NCBI GenBank assembly: GCA_003141615.1
Contig: PLMV01000062.1
Location: forward strand, 1 to 35,079
Direction: 5' to 3'
Length of the DNA: 35,079 bases
Source: Syntrophaceae bacterium
GTDB taxonomy: Bacteria > Desulfobacterota > Syntrophia > Syntrophales > Smithellaceae
A program made the position numbers and the translations under genes. Position 1 is the stretch's first letter; each line of letters opens with the position of its first letter. Shown in pieces: positions 8,957-16,458 of this stretch. The notes below the pieces were generated by a model. That model saw only the letters and a list, made by a program, of their open reading frames with translations, was not told where the DNA came from and ran no database searches.

Positions 8957-9024
8957 ATACCCCTTTCGCTTTCAAAGGATAACGGCGCAGCCAACAAAGT
9001 TAGCCAAAGAAAGCGAGATGGTAT
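8957..9024. repeat. Short mosaic repeat element with inverted ends (family 2, short copy)
   Basis: The 68-base unit begins ATACCCCTTTCGCTTTC and ends GAAAGCGAGATGGTAT, an imperfect terminal inverted repeat. Its core (8990-9010) matches 13141-13161 exactly over 21 bases in the opposite orientation, and AAAGGATAACG at 8974-8984 also recurs there. It follows the acyl-CoA ligase stop by three bases. It looks like a small non-autonomous element; see 12914-13267 for the long copy. Confidence 0.6.
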
Positions 9025-9032
9025 AAGGAACA

Positions 9033-9129
9033 GACGCAGGCTTCCCCAAGCACGGGGGGCTGCGTCGGCTCTTGATACATAATTATTATTCCCTGGCAGC
9101 CGCACTCCGGCTGACGATGGAATAATAAT
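9033..9129. repeat. Two nested hairpins before the crotonase gene
   Basis: GACGCAG (9033-9039) pairs with CTGCGTC (9060-9066) around a further CCCC/GGGG inner stem. ATTATTATTCC (9082-9092) pairs with GGAATAATAAT (9119-9129), enclosing CAGCCG/CGGCTG (9097-9102 with 9108-9113). Neither has a clean U-run. They fill the gap between the ligase and the crotonase and may end or protect the ligase mRNA. Confidence 0.6.
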
Positions 9130-9223
9130 ATATTTTCCGCATAGTCAACCGCAAAGGTTCACCGTCAAAGGAAGCCATTACAAAGCTAATTAAGTCAGCA
9201 AACACATGTTGAGGAGAGAGGTA

Positions 9224-10006
9224 ATGGAATACAAAAATATTCTTTTTAATGTTGATGATGGTATCGCTATTATTACTTTTAACCGGCCCAAAGCTTTAAA
9301 TGCCATGAACTCGGAAACAATGGCCGAGCTTATGGAAGTGGCGACAATCTGCAAAAAAGATGAAAACATTAAGGTATTGATATTAACCGGTGCTGGCGAA
9401 AAGGCTTTCGTGGCGGGAGCGGATATTGCGCAGATGCAAAATCTTGCTGCTCCGGAAGCCTTCAAATTTATGGAGTTTGGCCATGACACATTGCGTCTGA
9501 TCGAAACTATGCCGAAGCCTTCTATTGCTGCTGTTAATGGTTTTGCTTTAGGTGGTGGAACGGAAATATCATTGGCTTGTGATATGCGCTTTGCCGCCGA
9601 AAATGCAGTTTTTGGCCAGCCGGAAATATTAATCGGCCTTATTCCGGGATGGGGAGGGACTCAGCGCCTGCCGCGCCTGGTGGGTGCGGGCATTGCCAAA
9701 GAACTAATTTTAGGCGGCGGACAGATAAACGCGCAAAGAGCATATGAAATCGGACTGGTCAACAGAGTGCTTCCCGCAGCATCACTTATGGAGGAAACAA
9801 AAAAATTCGCCAGGAAACTGGCGTCCATGCCTGCTTTTGCTGTAAAGATGGCCAAATACAGTATTAATTACGGTTATGATCTGGCGCTGGATAACGCCAA
9901 TAAGCTGGAAATCGAATGCTGTGCGCAGTGCTTCAGTACACAGGATCAAAAAGAAGGCATGAAGGCGTTTCTGGAAAAAAGAAAACCGAATTTTATCGGA
10001 AAATAG
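9224..10006 (+). CDS. Enoyl-CoA hydratase (crotonase family)
   Basis: Adds water across the 2,3 double bond of enoyl-CoA in beta-oxidation. With the ATG at 9224 it has 260 residues, the classic crotonase length. This start is preferred over the ATG at 9206 because GAGGAGAGAGG lies just before it. The oxyanion-hole segments are AFVAGADIAQM (61-71) and ALGGGTEISLACD (108-120). The two catalytic glutamates of true hydratases are present at about E114 (GGGTEISL) and E134 (FGQPEILIGL). IPGWGGTQRLPRLVG follows. Substrate range is not readable. It fits as the hydration step between the acyl-CoA ligase and the thiolase of this region. Confidence 0.93.
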   Translation: MEYKNILFNVDDGIAIITFNRPKALNAMNSETMAELMEVATICKKDENIKVLILTGAGEKAFVAGADIAQMQNLAAPEAFKFMEFGHDTLRLIETMPKPSIAAVNGFALGGGTEISLACDMRFAAENAVFGQPEILIGLIPGWGGTQRLPRLVGAGIAKELILGGGQINAQRAYEIGLVNRVLPAASLMEETKKFARKLASMPAFAVKMAKYSINYGYDLALDNANKLEIECCAQCFSTQDQKEGMKAFLEKRKPNFIGK

Positions 10007-10012
10007 TTGAGT

Positions 10013-10365
10013 AGTTGGCGTCGCCCAAAATTATTTTCGCTGCCGAAAAGCGTTTTGGATAAATCTAAGGCTCGCTTCAGGTGATTACAAAACTCGCCTG
10101 CGGCTCAAACAGTTGTAATCGTTGTTCTTCTGCTTCGCCAAGCTTTATATGTGAAACTCCAATGGCGTAAGCGCAGCGTATAACCTAAAGGTCACAAGTC
10201 GGAATTGGTAAGTTAATGAGACCCAAGTTGCAGAAACAGAGTGCGCTGAAATTTGTAGGTCGAATTATCCCGCAAAGCGGAGGGCATTTATGCCCGTGGT
10301 TGGCCAAAACACTTTTAACCTGAAGGTCACAAGCAATGGCCGCTCAAATTAATTTTTTGGGCAAC
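10013..10365. repeat. Repeat-rich intergenic element bounded by inverted ends
   Basis: There is no gene in these ~350 bases. The ends are inverted: AGTTGgcgtcGCCCAAAA at the left (10013-10030) against TTTTTTGGGCAACT at the right (10352-10365). Inside are GATTACAA/TTGTAATC (10083-10090 with 10113-10120), CCGC-AAA-GCGG (10270-10280), GGGCAT-TT-ATGCCC (10282-10295) and two copies of TAACCTrAAGGTCAC (10181-10195, 10316-10330). TGTGAAACTCCAAT at 10150-10163 equals the end of the elements at 16508 and 26611. A composite of small mobile or REP-like modules is the best description. Confidence 0.5.
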
Positions 10366-10419
10366 TGATTTGTGTTATAAATTTCAGAGTGATGTTAGAT
10401 TGAAGTTATAGGGGTTTTT

Positions 10420-11628
10420 ATGGACACGGAATTTATCGAACAGCTAGTTATTAAGAACGACAAAAAAATAATTTTTTTGATTATGGACGGGTTGGGCGGC
10501 CTGCCGCAGGAAGGCGGTACAAAAACGGAACTGGAGACTGCGGCCACACCTAATCTGGATCGCCTTGCCGCAGGCGGCGTCTGCGGACTTTTTGATCCAG
10601 TCGGTTACGGCATAACACCGGGCAGCGGACCGGCTCATTTCGCTCTTTTTGGCTATGATCCAATAAAATACAATGTCGGCCGGGGCCTGCTTTCCGCGGC
10701 GGGTCTGGGATTTCCTATGAAGCCTGGCGATCTTTTTATGCGCGCCAATTTTGCCACACTGGACAAAAGCGGCCTGATTTCCGACCGGCGCGCCGGACGC
10801 CTGGCCACGGAAAAGAATGAAGCATTGTGTAAAAAACTTCAGGATTCGATAAAACTGGAGACAGCCAAGGAAGTTTTCTTCTGCACGGAAAAGGAGCATC
10901 GCGCTCTGGTGGTTTTACGCGGCGGGAATTTTTCGGAGCAAATTTCCGAGACGGATCCTCAGAAAACCGGAAAACCGATCATAGCGTCTCAGGGTTTGGT
11001 TCCCGAAGCCGATACAACCGCCGCCGCCGTTCGGGAACTTTCCGAAAAGGTGATAAAAGCGCTTTCCGCCGAGGAGCAGGCCAATTGTTTGTTGCTGCGC
11101 GGCTTCGCCCAGTACAAGGTTTTCCCCAGCATGACTGACCGCTTCGGTCTTAGGCCGCTGGCCATCGCCACCTATCCGATGTACAAAGGTATCGCCCAAC
11201 TGGTGGGCATGACGGTCGTGGAAGGACTGTCAACTGTTGAAGACGAAATAGTGGCGCTCAAAGCCAATTATGATAAATACGATTACTTTTATATTCATAT
11301 AAAGGCTACGGATTCCCGCGGCGAAGACGGCAATTTCGCCGAAAAAGTTAAGGTCATCGAGAAGGTTGATTCTCTGATTCCGGAAATCCGCGCATTAAAT
11401 CCTGATGTTTTGGTGGTTACAGGCGATCATTCCACGCCAGCATTGATGTCCGGGCACAGCTGGCACTCTTTGCCTGCATTGCTTTCGGCGAAGACCTGCC
11501 GTCCCGACGGAGCTTTAAATTTTGGCGAAAGCTCCTGCCTTAACGGAGGACTGGGCCGAATGCCGATGAAATACCTGATGGGCGTCGCTCTGGCGCACGC
11601 GGGAAAACTGGAAAAATATGGCGCGTAA
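10420..11628 (+). CDS. apgM: Cofactor-independent phosphoglycerate mutase, archaeal-type (ApgM)
   Basis: Interconverts 3- and 2-phosphoglycerate in glycolysis and gluconeogenesis; a two-metal enzyme of the alkaline phosphatase superfamily. It has 402 residues, usual for the aPGAM family. IIFLIMDGLGGLP gives the first metal aspartate (D23). TPGSGPAHFALFGYDP gives the phospho-serine (about S69). ANFATLDKSGLISDRRAGR is the family signature, and VVTGDHSTPALMSGHSWH supplies the C-terminal metal ligands. The ribosome binding site is weak (AGGGG, about 10410). It faces the thiolase/methyltransferase genes across a terminator. Its last 14 codons are duplicated at 12736-12780. It probably supports gluconeogenesis. 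Confidence 0.93.
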   Translation: MDTEFIEQLVIKNDKKIIFLIMDGLGGLPQEGGTKTELETAATPNLDRLAAGGVCGLFDPVGYGITPGSGPAHFALFGYDPIKYNVGRGLLSAAGLGFPMKPGDLFMRANFATLDKSGLISDRRAGRLATEKNEALCKKLQDSIKLETAKEVFFCTEKEHRALVVLRGGNFSEQISETDPQKTGKPIIASQGLVPEADTTAAAVRELSEKVIKALSAEEQANCLLLRGFAQYKVFPSMTDRFGLRPLAIATYPMYKGIAQLVGMTVVEGLSTVEDEIVALKANYDKYDYFYIHIKATDSRGEDGNFAEKVKVIEKVDSLIPEIRALNPDVLVVTGDHSTPALMSGHSWHSLPALLSAKTCRPDGALNFGESSCLNGGLGRMPMKYLMGVALAHAGKLEKYGA

Positions 11629-11753
11629 TTATTCTGAAAATAATTTTTGGCCTGATAAATCAAACTTCTGAGAAGTTTTGTGGATGCAACGAATTAATCA
11701 TCAGCGCCCGAAAAATCAGATAAAAAAGGAGTGGAAGAATCCACCCCTTTTTT
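11584..11753 (+). repeat. 170-bp duplication, copy 1 (apgM 3' end plus terminator)
   Basis: This segment runs from 15 codons before the apgM stop through the downstream hairpin and recurs at 12736-12904 in the same orientation, with about a dozen differences by eye. The left breakpoint is sharp: the bases before 11584 and before 12736 are unrelated. The two copies flank the DUF268 methyltransferase gene. Confidence 0.85.
11722..11753. terminator. Terminator after apgM (copy with a mismatch)
   Basis: AAAAAGGAGTGG pairs with CCACCCCTTTTT around AAGAAT, with one A-C mismatch in the stem. It has A-runs on the left and T-runs on the right, so it could serve both the rightward apgM and leftward transcripts. 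The copy at 12874-12904 is perfect. Confidence 0.75.
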
Positions 11754-11768
11754 CTGGATAAGATTATA

Positions 11769-11822
11769 TTAAACGTTTTCCAATATCATGGACATGCCCT
11801 GCCCGCCGCGTTCTACTTTAAT
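11769..11822 (-). pseudogene. C-terminal scrap of a second thiolase
   Basis: Read on the minus strand this gives KVERGGQGMSMILENV and a stop. It aligns with the last residues of the intact thiolase nearby ([15 protein letters not shown]), with 8 of 15 identical. It lies just beyond the apgM terminator, the same relative place as the intact thiolase has to copy 2 of the terminator. The rest of that thiolase is gone, replaced by the DUF268 methyltransferase gene. Too short for a certain call, but the position is telling. Confidence 0.6.
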
Positions 11823-11825
11823 CAT

Positions 11826-12587
11826 CTACAGCTTTGTCAACTCAAAAATGCCGCATCCATAATGGCAGGAAAAATTATTTTTTATTGTTTCTTCAGTTAT
11901 CCGGGCATTTTTGATCAGATCTCCGGCATCATTGACATAAGAAAAGGAATTGATTTGATAGAGTCCTTCTATCATTTTTAAAAGATACGTCAGGGAAAAT
12001 ACGCGGTGGGCGTTGAATTCAATACGTTGTTTGCCGATGGGCACTGAAAAATAAAGTTTCCCCCCTTTTTTTAATATTTTGTAAATGTTATTCCATCCCA
12101 AAAGATGTCCTTGATAATCAATTCTGTCACCATAACGGCCAAGGCCAAAGTGTTCCAACGCGTGAAGGCAGGAAATAGAATCGCAATAATCTTTCAGATT
12201 TAAACTATCGTCCATCATGTTGCCTTGAATAAAGCGAATATTATCGATTTGTGTGTTTAGTTTTCTGATATCAACAAATTCAATTTGTCTGAATGAGGCG
12301 ACATGAGCAACAAAACCATCCATTCGTGAGCCAATATCAACATGCTTGATGGGATTGTTTTTAAAAATTTTTCCTGCAACAAGCAAGTCTTGATGAAAAT
12401 AATGACCGGAGGCTGTTCCGCTTGCCTGAAGGCGATCTTCAAAGCAAGGATGAAGCTTCCCCAAAGGAAAATCTATATGACCATGCTTTGCCTGTTTTTT
12501 GAACTGATGATATTCCCGTAAGAAGATCGGCATAAACTTCAAATACTTCAACAGAGGTGTTCCCTTTATAGTGATCCTGAATTGCAT
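11826..12587 (-). CDS. DUF268 family protein, probable SAM-dependent methyltransferase
   Basis: A 253-residue protein with the DUF268 pattern: SGHYFHQDLLVAGKIFKNNP, then HVDIGSRMDGFVAHVASF (about 82-99), a motif-I-like SAM-binding loop, FVDIRKL, and CLHALEHFGLGRYGD (about 140-154). Members are usually found in polysaccharide gene clusters and are predicted methyltransferases; the substrate is unknown. The gene stands alone on the minus strand between apgM and the thiolase, flanked by the 170-bp direct duplication, and is more AT-rich than apgM. Both points suggest it was inserted here. Its function is more at home in the surface-polysaccharide region that begins around 14800. Confidence 0.8.
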   Translation of the reverse strand: MQFRITIKGTPLLKYLKFMPIFLREYHQFKKQAKHGHIDFPLGKLHPCFEDRLQASGTASGHYFHQDLLVAGKIFKNNPIKHVDIGSRMDGFVAHVASFRQIEFVDIRKLNTQIDNIRFIQGNMMDDSLNLKDYCDSISCLHALEHFGLGRYGDRIDYQGHLLGWNNIYKILKKGGKLYFSVPIGKQRIEFNAHRVFSLTYLLKMIEGLYQINSFSYVNDAGDLIKNARITEETIKNNFSCHYGCGIFELTKL

Positions 12588-12735
12588 GACACATTCCTTC
12601 TATTTCACACCATTAATAAATTGTGGTTAAATTTATAGCATATTTTGAATTAAAGTTCCGCCATATAATTAATGATCATGTAAAGATGAACATTGCCTGA
12701 ATGAAAGAAATTGCCGGAAATAAATCACATATAAT

Positions 12736-12904
12736 GTCGCTCTGGCGCACGCGGGAAAACTGGGAAAATACGGCGCGTAATTATTCTGAAAATAATTTTT
12801 GGCCTGATAAATACAACTTCTGAGAAATTTTGTGGATGCAACGGATTAATTATCAGCGCCCGAAAAATAAGATAAAAAAAGGGTGGAAACATCCACCCTT
12901 TTTT
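12736..12904 (+). repeat. 170-bp duplication, copy 2 (truncated apgM tail plus terminator)
   Basis: Direct copy of 11584-11753. The first 45 bases encode VALAHAGKLGKYGA and a stop, the end of ApgM, with no start or upstream part, so it is a gene remnant. The hairpin at 12874-12904 (AAAAAAGGGTGG / CCACCCTTTTTT) is perfect and bidirectional, and would also end the leftward thiolase transcript. Confidence 0.85.
12874..12904 (-). terminator. Bidirectional terminator beyond the thiolase
   Basis: A perfect 12-base stem around AAACAT, A-rich on one side and T-rich on the other. It lies about 370 bases beyond the thiolase stop, with the mosaic element 12914-13267 in between, so on the minus strand it ends the thiolase message. 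Confidence 0.75.
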
Positions 12905-12913
12905 ACTTAGATG

Positions 12914-13267
12914 ATACCATTTCGCTTGTAAGTTACCACCTTGCAGGCGGTAACTACCGGTATGGTAAAAAACCTTGTTTATTCCCCTGCGGCAGAGACC
13001 GCAGGGCGAAATAAGGAATAGTTTTTTATAATCTTGGAAACCTAAGGTTTCCAAACCTTCCTAAAGGGAAGGCTGTGGCAGAGACCACAGCGTGAAATTT
13101 TTATATTTACTTTGCGCTCCCCTGCGGGATGCGCTTCCGGTCTTTGGCTAACTTTGTTGGCTACGTCGTCGGCTTCCTCAGCGTATGTACAACGCGTGAC
13201 CTTTAGGTTATGCGCTTCCGGCACCTCCTCCTTGCCGCCGCGTTATCCTTTGAAATCGAAATGGTAT
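12914..13267. repeat. Long mosaic repeat element with inverted ends and five hairpins (family 2, long copy)
   Basis: The ends are ATACCATTTCGCTT (12914-12927) and AATCGAAATGGTAT (13254-13267), inverted with one mismatch in 14. Inside, from left to right, are palindromes at 12932-12954 (GTTACC/GGTAAC), 12985-13006 (CCCTGCGG/CCGCAGGG), 13034-13054 (TTGGAAACC/GGTTTCCAA), 13056-13072 (CCTTCC/GGAAGG) and 13072-13091 (GCTGTGG/CCACAGC). The right half shares 21 exact bases with the short element 8957-9024 and a GTGACCTTTAGGTTAT module (13196-13211) with 10180-10195. There is no gene. It lies directly beyond the thiolase stop. Confidence 0.65.
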
Positions 13268-13273
13268 AAAATT

Positions 13274-14563
13274 TTACGCCCGTTCTAATACCATAGACAA
13301 TCCCTGACCGCCGCCGATACAAAGAGAAGCAAGTCCGCGTTTTAAATTTTTCTTTTTCATCTGCATGGCCAGCGTATAGGTAATGCGTGCGCCCGAACAG
13401 CCGATGGGATGACCAATAGAGACTGCGCCGCCGTTGAGATTGCATTTTTCCACATCAACTTCCAGTTCTTTCATACAGGCCAGCGCTTGCGAGGCAAAGG
13501 CTTCATTGAGTTCAAAAAGGTCAATATCCTTTACGGTTAGATTCAGTTGTTTGAAAAGTTTGCGTGTTGCCGGAATGGGTCCTAAGCCCATGTAAGCCGG
13601 ATCAACTCCACCGCTGGCGAAGCCCTTGATCTTGGCCAGCGGTTCGAGTTTAAGCTCTTTGGCTTTTTCGGCGCTCATAACAATTACCGCTGCGGCGCCG
13701 TCATTGATGCCGGAAGCGTTTCCCGCTGTCACGGTGCCGTCTTTTTTAAATACAGTGGCCAGTTTGCCCATCTTTTCCAGCGACGTATCCATAGGACGTT
13801 CATCTACATTGAAGATTTTGGGATCGCCTTTTTTTTGCGGAATGACAACAGAGACTATTTCATCGGCCACAGCGCCGGAGGCGTTCGCTGCTCGCGCTCT
13901 CTGGTGGCTTCTCAAAGAAAATTCGTCTTGTTCCTGACGGGAAATTTTGTAAAGAGCAGCAATGTTTTCCGCGGTTACGCCCATGTGATAACCATTAAAT
14001 ATCTCATAAAGGCCGTCATAAACCATTAAATCGGTGATCTGACTGTGCGGCATACTCATGCGATAGCCCCAGCGGGCGTTAGGCAATATAAATGGGGCAT
14101 TACTCATATTTTCCATCCCACCGGCGACAATAATTTCGGCATTGCCGGCTTGGATGGCCTGTGCCGCCAGCGCGATAGCTTTCATTCCTGAGGCGCATAT
14201 TTTGTTGACGGTAAAAGCGTTGGTTTCTTCCGGAAGACCGGCGTAAATGGAAGCTTGCCGGGCGACATTTTGACCTTGTCCTCCCTGTAAAACGTTGCCC
14301 ATGATTACTTCATCTATATAAACAGGCTTAAGGGATTCATCATAATCGTAATATTTTTTGTTTATCGCCGTCATTTCAAAATTACCTAAAGCGGTGGGCC
14401 GGCAGCTTTTTGAAAAATCATCAATTGATGGCCTCAACCCCGCGCGTTTCAGCGCTTCCTTAATAACCAGGGATCCAAGATCAACTGCGTTTACACCTTT
14501 TAGCGATCCGCCGAATTCACCTACTGCAGTTCTGGAACCGTTTACAATTACTACTTCTTTCAT
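13274..14563 (-). CDS. Acetyl-CoA acetyltransferase (thiolase)
   Basis: Carries out thiolytic cleavage of 3-ketoacyl-CoA, or the reverse condensation. The first catalytic cysteine is C123 in [39 protein letters not shown] (H385, C389) and [15 protein letters not shown] complete the active site. At 429 residues it is about 35 longer than typical; the extra part is at about 45-78, between the first helix region and [17 protein letters not shown] lies eight bases before the ATG. A 15-base near-palindrome AATATTGACAATATT (14579-14593) just upstream may be an operator. It completes, with the ligase and crotonase, the beta-oxidation set of this region; 3-hydroxyacyl-CoA and acyl-CoA dehydrogenases are absent. 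Confidence 0.95.
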   Translation of the reverse strand: MKEVVIVNGSRTAVGEFGGSLKGVNAVDLGSLVIKEALKRAGLRPSIDDFSKSCRPTALGNFEMTAINKKYYDYDESLKPVYIDEVIMGNVLQGGQGQNVARQASIYAGLPEETNAFTVNKICASGMKAIALAAQAIQAGNAEIIVAGGMENMSNAPFILPNARWGYRMSMPHSQITDLMVYDGLYEIFNGYHMGVTAENIAALYKISRQEQDEFSLRSHQRARAANASGAVADEIVSVVIPQKKGDPKIFNVDERPMDTSLEKMGKLATVFKKDGTVTAGNASGINDGAAAVIVMSAEKAKELKLEPLAKIKGFASGGVDPAYMGLGPIPATRKLFKQLNLTVKDIDLFELNEAFASQALACMKELEVDVEKCNLNGGAVSIGHPIGCSGARITYTLAMQMKKKNLKRGLASLCIGGGQGLSMVLERA

Positions 14564-14578
14564 CTCTAACTCCTTTCC

Positions 14579-14593
14579 AATATTGACAATATT
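14579..14593 (-). promoter_or_regulatory. Possible operator before the thiolase gene
   Basis: AATATT-GAC-AATATT, a symmetrical 15-base site about 16 bases upstream of the thiolase ATG. Position and symmetry suit a repressor site, but AT-rich palindromes of this size also occur by chance. Confidence 0.25.
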
Positions 14594-14812
14594 TTTAAAA
14601 ACCCCGCCCTCTTCTTAATTATTTGTATGAGGCGGAGCATTTCTTACAAGAAAATTGAATTATCTATCATTTACGCATTGATTTTTAAAAAATTAAAATC
14701 GGTTGATCGGCGTAATAGCGGGCAGATTCTTTCAGCAGGAGTGCTAATTTAATGGTCTTAAAAACCTCCACGATATTTTAAAATAGTTTAACACAATTTC
14801 TTCTAAAATGCA

Positions 14813-15673
14813 TCAATCTGGTTTACAAGCTACAAGCCACATGTTGTCACTGGTAGGGAAATGATCCCAGATGTTGAACCGGACAATCTCGAATCCTGTA
14901 TCCCTTATGATTTTGATAAGAGTTTCCGGCGTCCAGTAATTGACATGGTCAGGGTACCGGAACCCGCACCATTTTTGTCCCATGACGATGCGATTAAGAC
15001 AACCATAATTAGGCACTTTAATAATGAGATGAGCGCCGGATCGCAAGATTCGCAGAATTTTCTGAAGAACCTCACGGGGCGCGGATTCATGTTCTAAATA
15101 GGCGGACATGATTGCCGCGCTAAAGAAATCTTTTTCAAATGTATCTAATCCCAAAAGGGCGTTGCCGCAAAAAACCCGGCCTCCTCGAGATTTAACTATT
15201 TGTTGAGCCTTGCCGGAAAGATGTTTTGATACTTCAACGCCAAAGGGAGTATATTTTTGATCGAGGCGGGACATCACCTCTCCCCCTCCGCATCCTATAT
15301 CGATTACCGGTCCGGCGGGGAAGTATAGTTTGACCAGATCAATGAGCTTATCCCGGCGAATCAACCTGTCCTTGTAACGCTCGATGACTCGCACGCCTTG
15401 CCGCAAGGCGGATTCCTTTTTCTTTTTTTCCTCTGTCACCTGATGAGATGTTTTTTCCCAGGCGTAAGTTTCCTCAAGATCTTCATAGGCCGGAGGATTT
15501 TCCAGATAAACCAAGCGGCATCGGGCGCACATTTTTATGATCCACTGATCCCTTGAATATATTGAAGGTTTTATATCTGCATTTTCATTGTCACATAGAG
15601 GACATGACCGATAAATGCCATTACTGGCTATGGATTCTGCTTGTTGGGCCATCTTTTCCTCGTCACCATTCAT
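14813..15673 (-). CDS. SAM-dependent methyltransferase with N-terminal zinc ribbon
   Basis: A 286-residue protein. The N-terminus has two cysteine pairs, CPLCDN (about 24-27) and CARCRLVY (about 49-52), forming a probable zinc ribbon. A class I methyltransferase fold follows: VIDIGCGGGEVMSRL (about 123-137), FGVEVSKHL, a YLEHESAPREVLQ segment at motif IV, HLIIKVPNYGCLNR, and YWTPETLIKI near the end. This is the Methyltransf_23 pattern seen in polysaccharide clusters. The start may be the eighth codon (ATG at 15652), because GAGGA lies before that one and nothing lies before the first ATG. Target unknown; a sugar hydroxyl is an inference from context. Confidence 0.82.
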   Translation of the reverse strand: MNGDEEKMAQQAESIASNGIYRSCPLCDNENADIKPSIYSRDQWIIKMCARCRLVYLENPPAYEDLEETYAWEKTSHQVTEEKKKKESALRQGVRVIERYKDRLIRRDKLIDLVKLYFPAGPVIDIGCGGGEVMSRLDQKYTPFGVEVSKHLSGKAQQIVKSRGGRVFCGNALLGLDTFEKDFFSAAIMSAYLEHESAPREVLQKILRILRSGAHLIIKVPNYGCLNRIVMGQKWCGFRYPDHVNYWTPETLIKIIRDTGFEIVRFNIWDHFPTSDNMWLVACKPD

Positions 15674-15769
15674 ATGCGAATAAGTTTAGAAAAACTCTTA
15701 CACAACTAGTCATGGGTTTCAACCTTTTTTCTTATACTAATTAGTGCTTTGGGGGAGAGTTTTTTTTGC

Positions 15770-15798
15770 TTGCCTACGCTGTTTTTTTACTCTATACT
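15770..15798 (+). promoter_or_regulatory. Sigma-70-type promoter of the thioredoxin-fold gene
   Basis: TTGCCT (15770-15775) and TATACT (15793-15798) are 17 bases apart, good -35 and -10 boxes, about 100 bases before the ATG at 15896. Confidence 0.6.
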
Positions 15799-15820
15799 CC
15801 CCCCCACTGTTGTAAATATA

Positions 15821-15844
15821 GATAACTAGCATACGTCAGTTATC
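15821..15844 (+). promoter_or_regulatory. Inverted repeat in the 5' leader, possible operator
   Basis: GATAACT and AGTTATC, 10 bases apart, lie 15-20 bases downstream of the expected transcription start. This could be a repressor site or an mRNA hairpin. The separation centre to centre is 17 bases, less than two helix turns. Confidence 0.35.
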
Positions 15845-15895
15845 ACAAAGTCAGCATTAATGAGATGATTTACGAAAATTTAAAAGGAGGAAAAA

Positions 15896-16441
15896 ATGAA
15901 AAAAGTAATTGCTGTAGTTTTTCTTGTTTTATTGTTGGGTGCCGTTACATCTTATGCGGCTGGGTTAAAAGTGGGGGACAAAATAGGTGACTTCAAACTG
16001 AAAGCTGCGCTTGATGATAAGGAATATACCCTCAGTTCACCGGAATACGCAGGCAGAGTCGTTTATATCGTATATGCCAGCTCGAGCTCAGCAGATGATA
16101 ATGATCATGTAACTGAGGCAATAAAAGCCAACAAGGATATCGATCGTCTGAAAAGTGAAAATAAGTACGTTGGATTGGGTATAGGAAACGAGAAGGACAG
16201 TCCGGTGCCTAATTTCATGATTAAGATAATCGCCAAGCGCAAGCAGAAGAGTTCCGGCGCCATCATCCTGCTCGATCCGGATTTTACAATCGGCAATCTC
16301 GTGGGGGCTCCGCACAAAATCGCCACATCAATCCTCGTTGACAAGCAGAGAGTTGTTCGTTACATTTATTCAGGTAAAACTCCTATGGAGAATATTCCCA
16401 AACTTATCGACTTAATAAAGAAATATGCAGAAGAAAAGTAA
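15896..16441 (+). CDS. Exported thioredoxin-fold protein lacking the CxxC motif (YtfJ/TlpA-like)
   Basis: A 181-residue protein with a clear signal peptide (KKVIAVVFLVLLLGAVTSYAA, cleavage near 21). The mature part looks like the AhpC/TSA-TlpA fold: LKVGDKIGDFKL, then a strand-helix GRVVYIVYASSSSADDNDHVTEAIKA where the redox CxxC would sit, AIILLDPDFTIGNLVGAP, SILVDKQRVVRYIYSG and PKLIDLIKKYAEE. There is no cysteine at all in the protein, so it cannot act as a thiol-disulphide enzyme. The strong AAAGGAGG site, good promoter and terminator mark it as a well-expressed single gene. The YtfJ comparison is tentative. Confidence 0.75.
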   Translation: MKKVIAVVFLVLLLGAVTSYAAGLKVGDKIGDFKLKAALDDKEYTLSSPEYAGRVVYIVYASSSSADDNDHVTEAIKANKDIDRLKSENKYVGLGIGNEKDSPVPNFMIKIIAKRKQKSSGAIILLDPDFTIGNLVGAPHKIATSILVDKQRVVRYIYSGKTPMENIPKLIDLIKKYAEEK

Positions 16442-16458
16442 ATTGCCTGTCATTTAGC

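Noticed and set aside
12725-13054. Minus-strand frames over 12725-13445 as small genes
   Set aside because: They run through the duplicated apgM tail, the terminator and the palindromic repeat element, and the proteins resemble nothing.
12914-13267. Possible CRISPR array
   Set aside because: The hairpins are of different sequence and irregular spacing; there are no identical repeats separated by unique spacers and no cas genes nearby.
14598-14640. GC-rich imperfect hairpin upstream of the thiolase as a terminator
   Set aside because: CCGCCCTC/GAGGCGG has a bulge, a long loop and no U-run in either direction; it is too weak to call.
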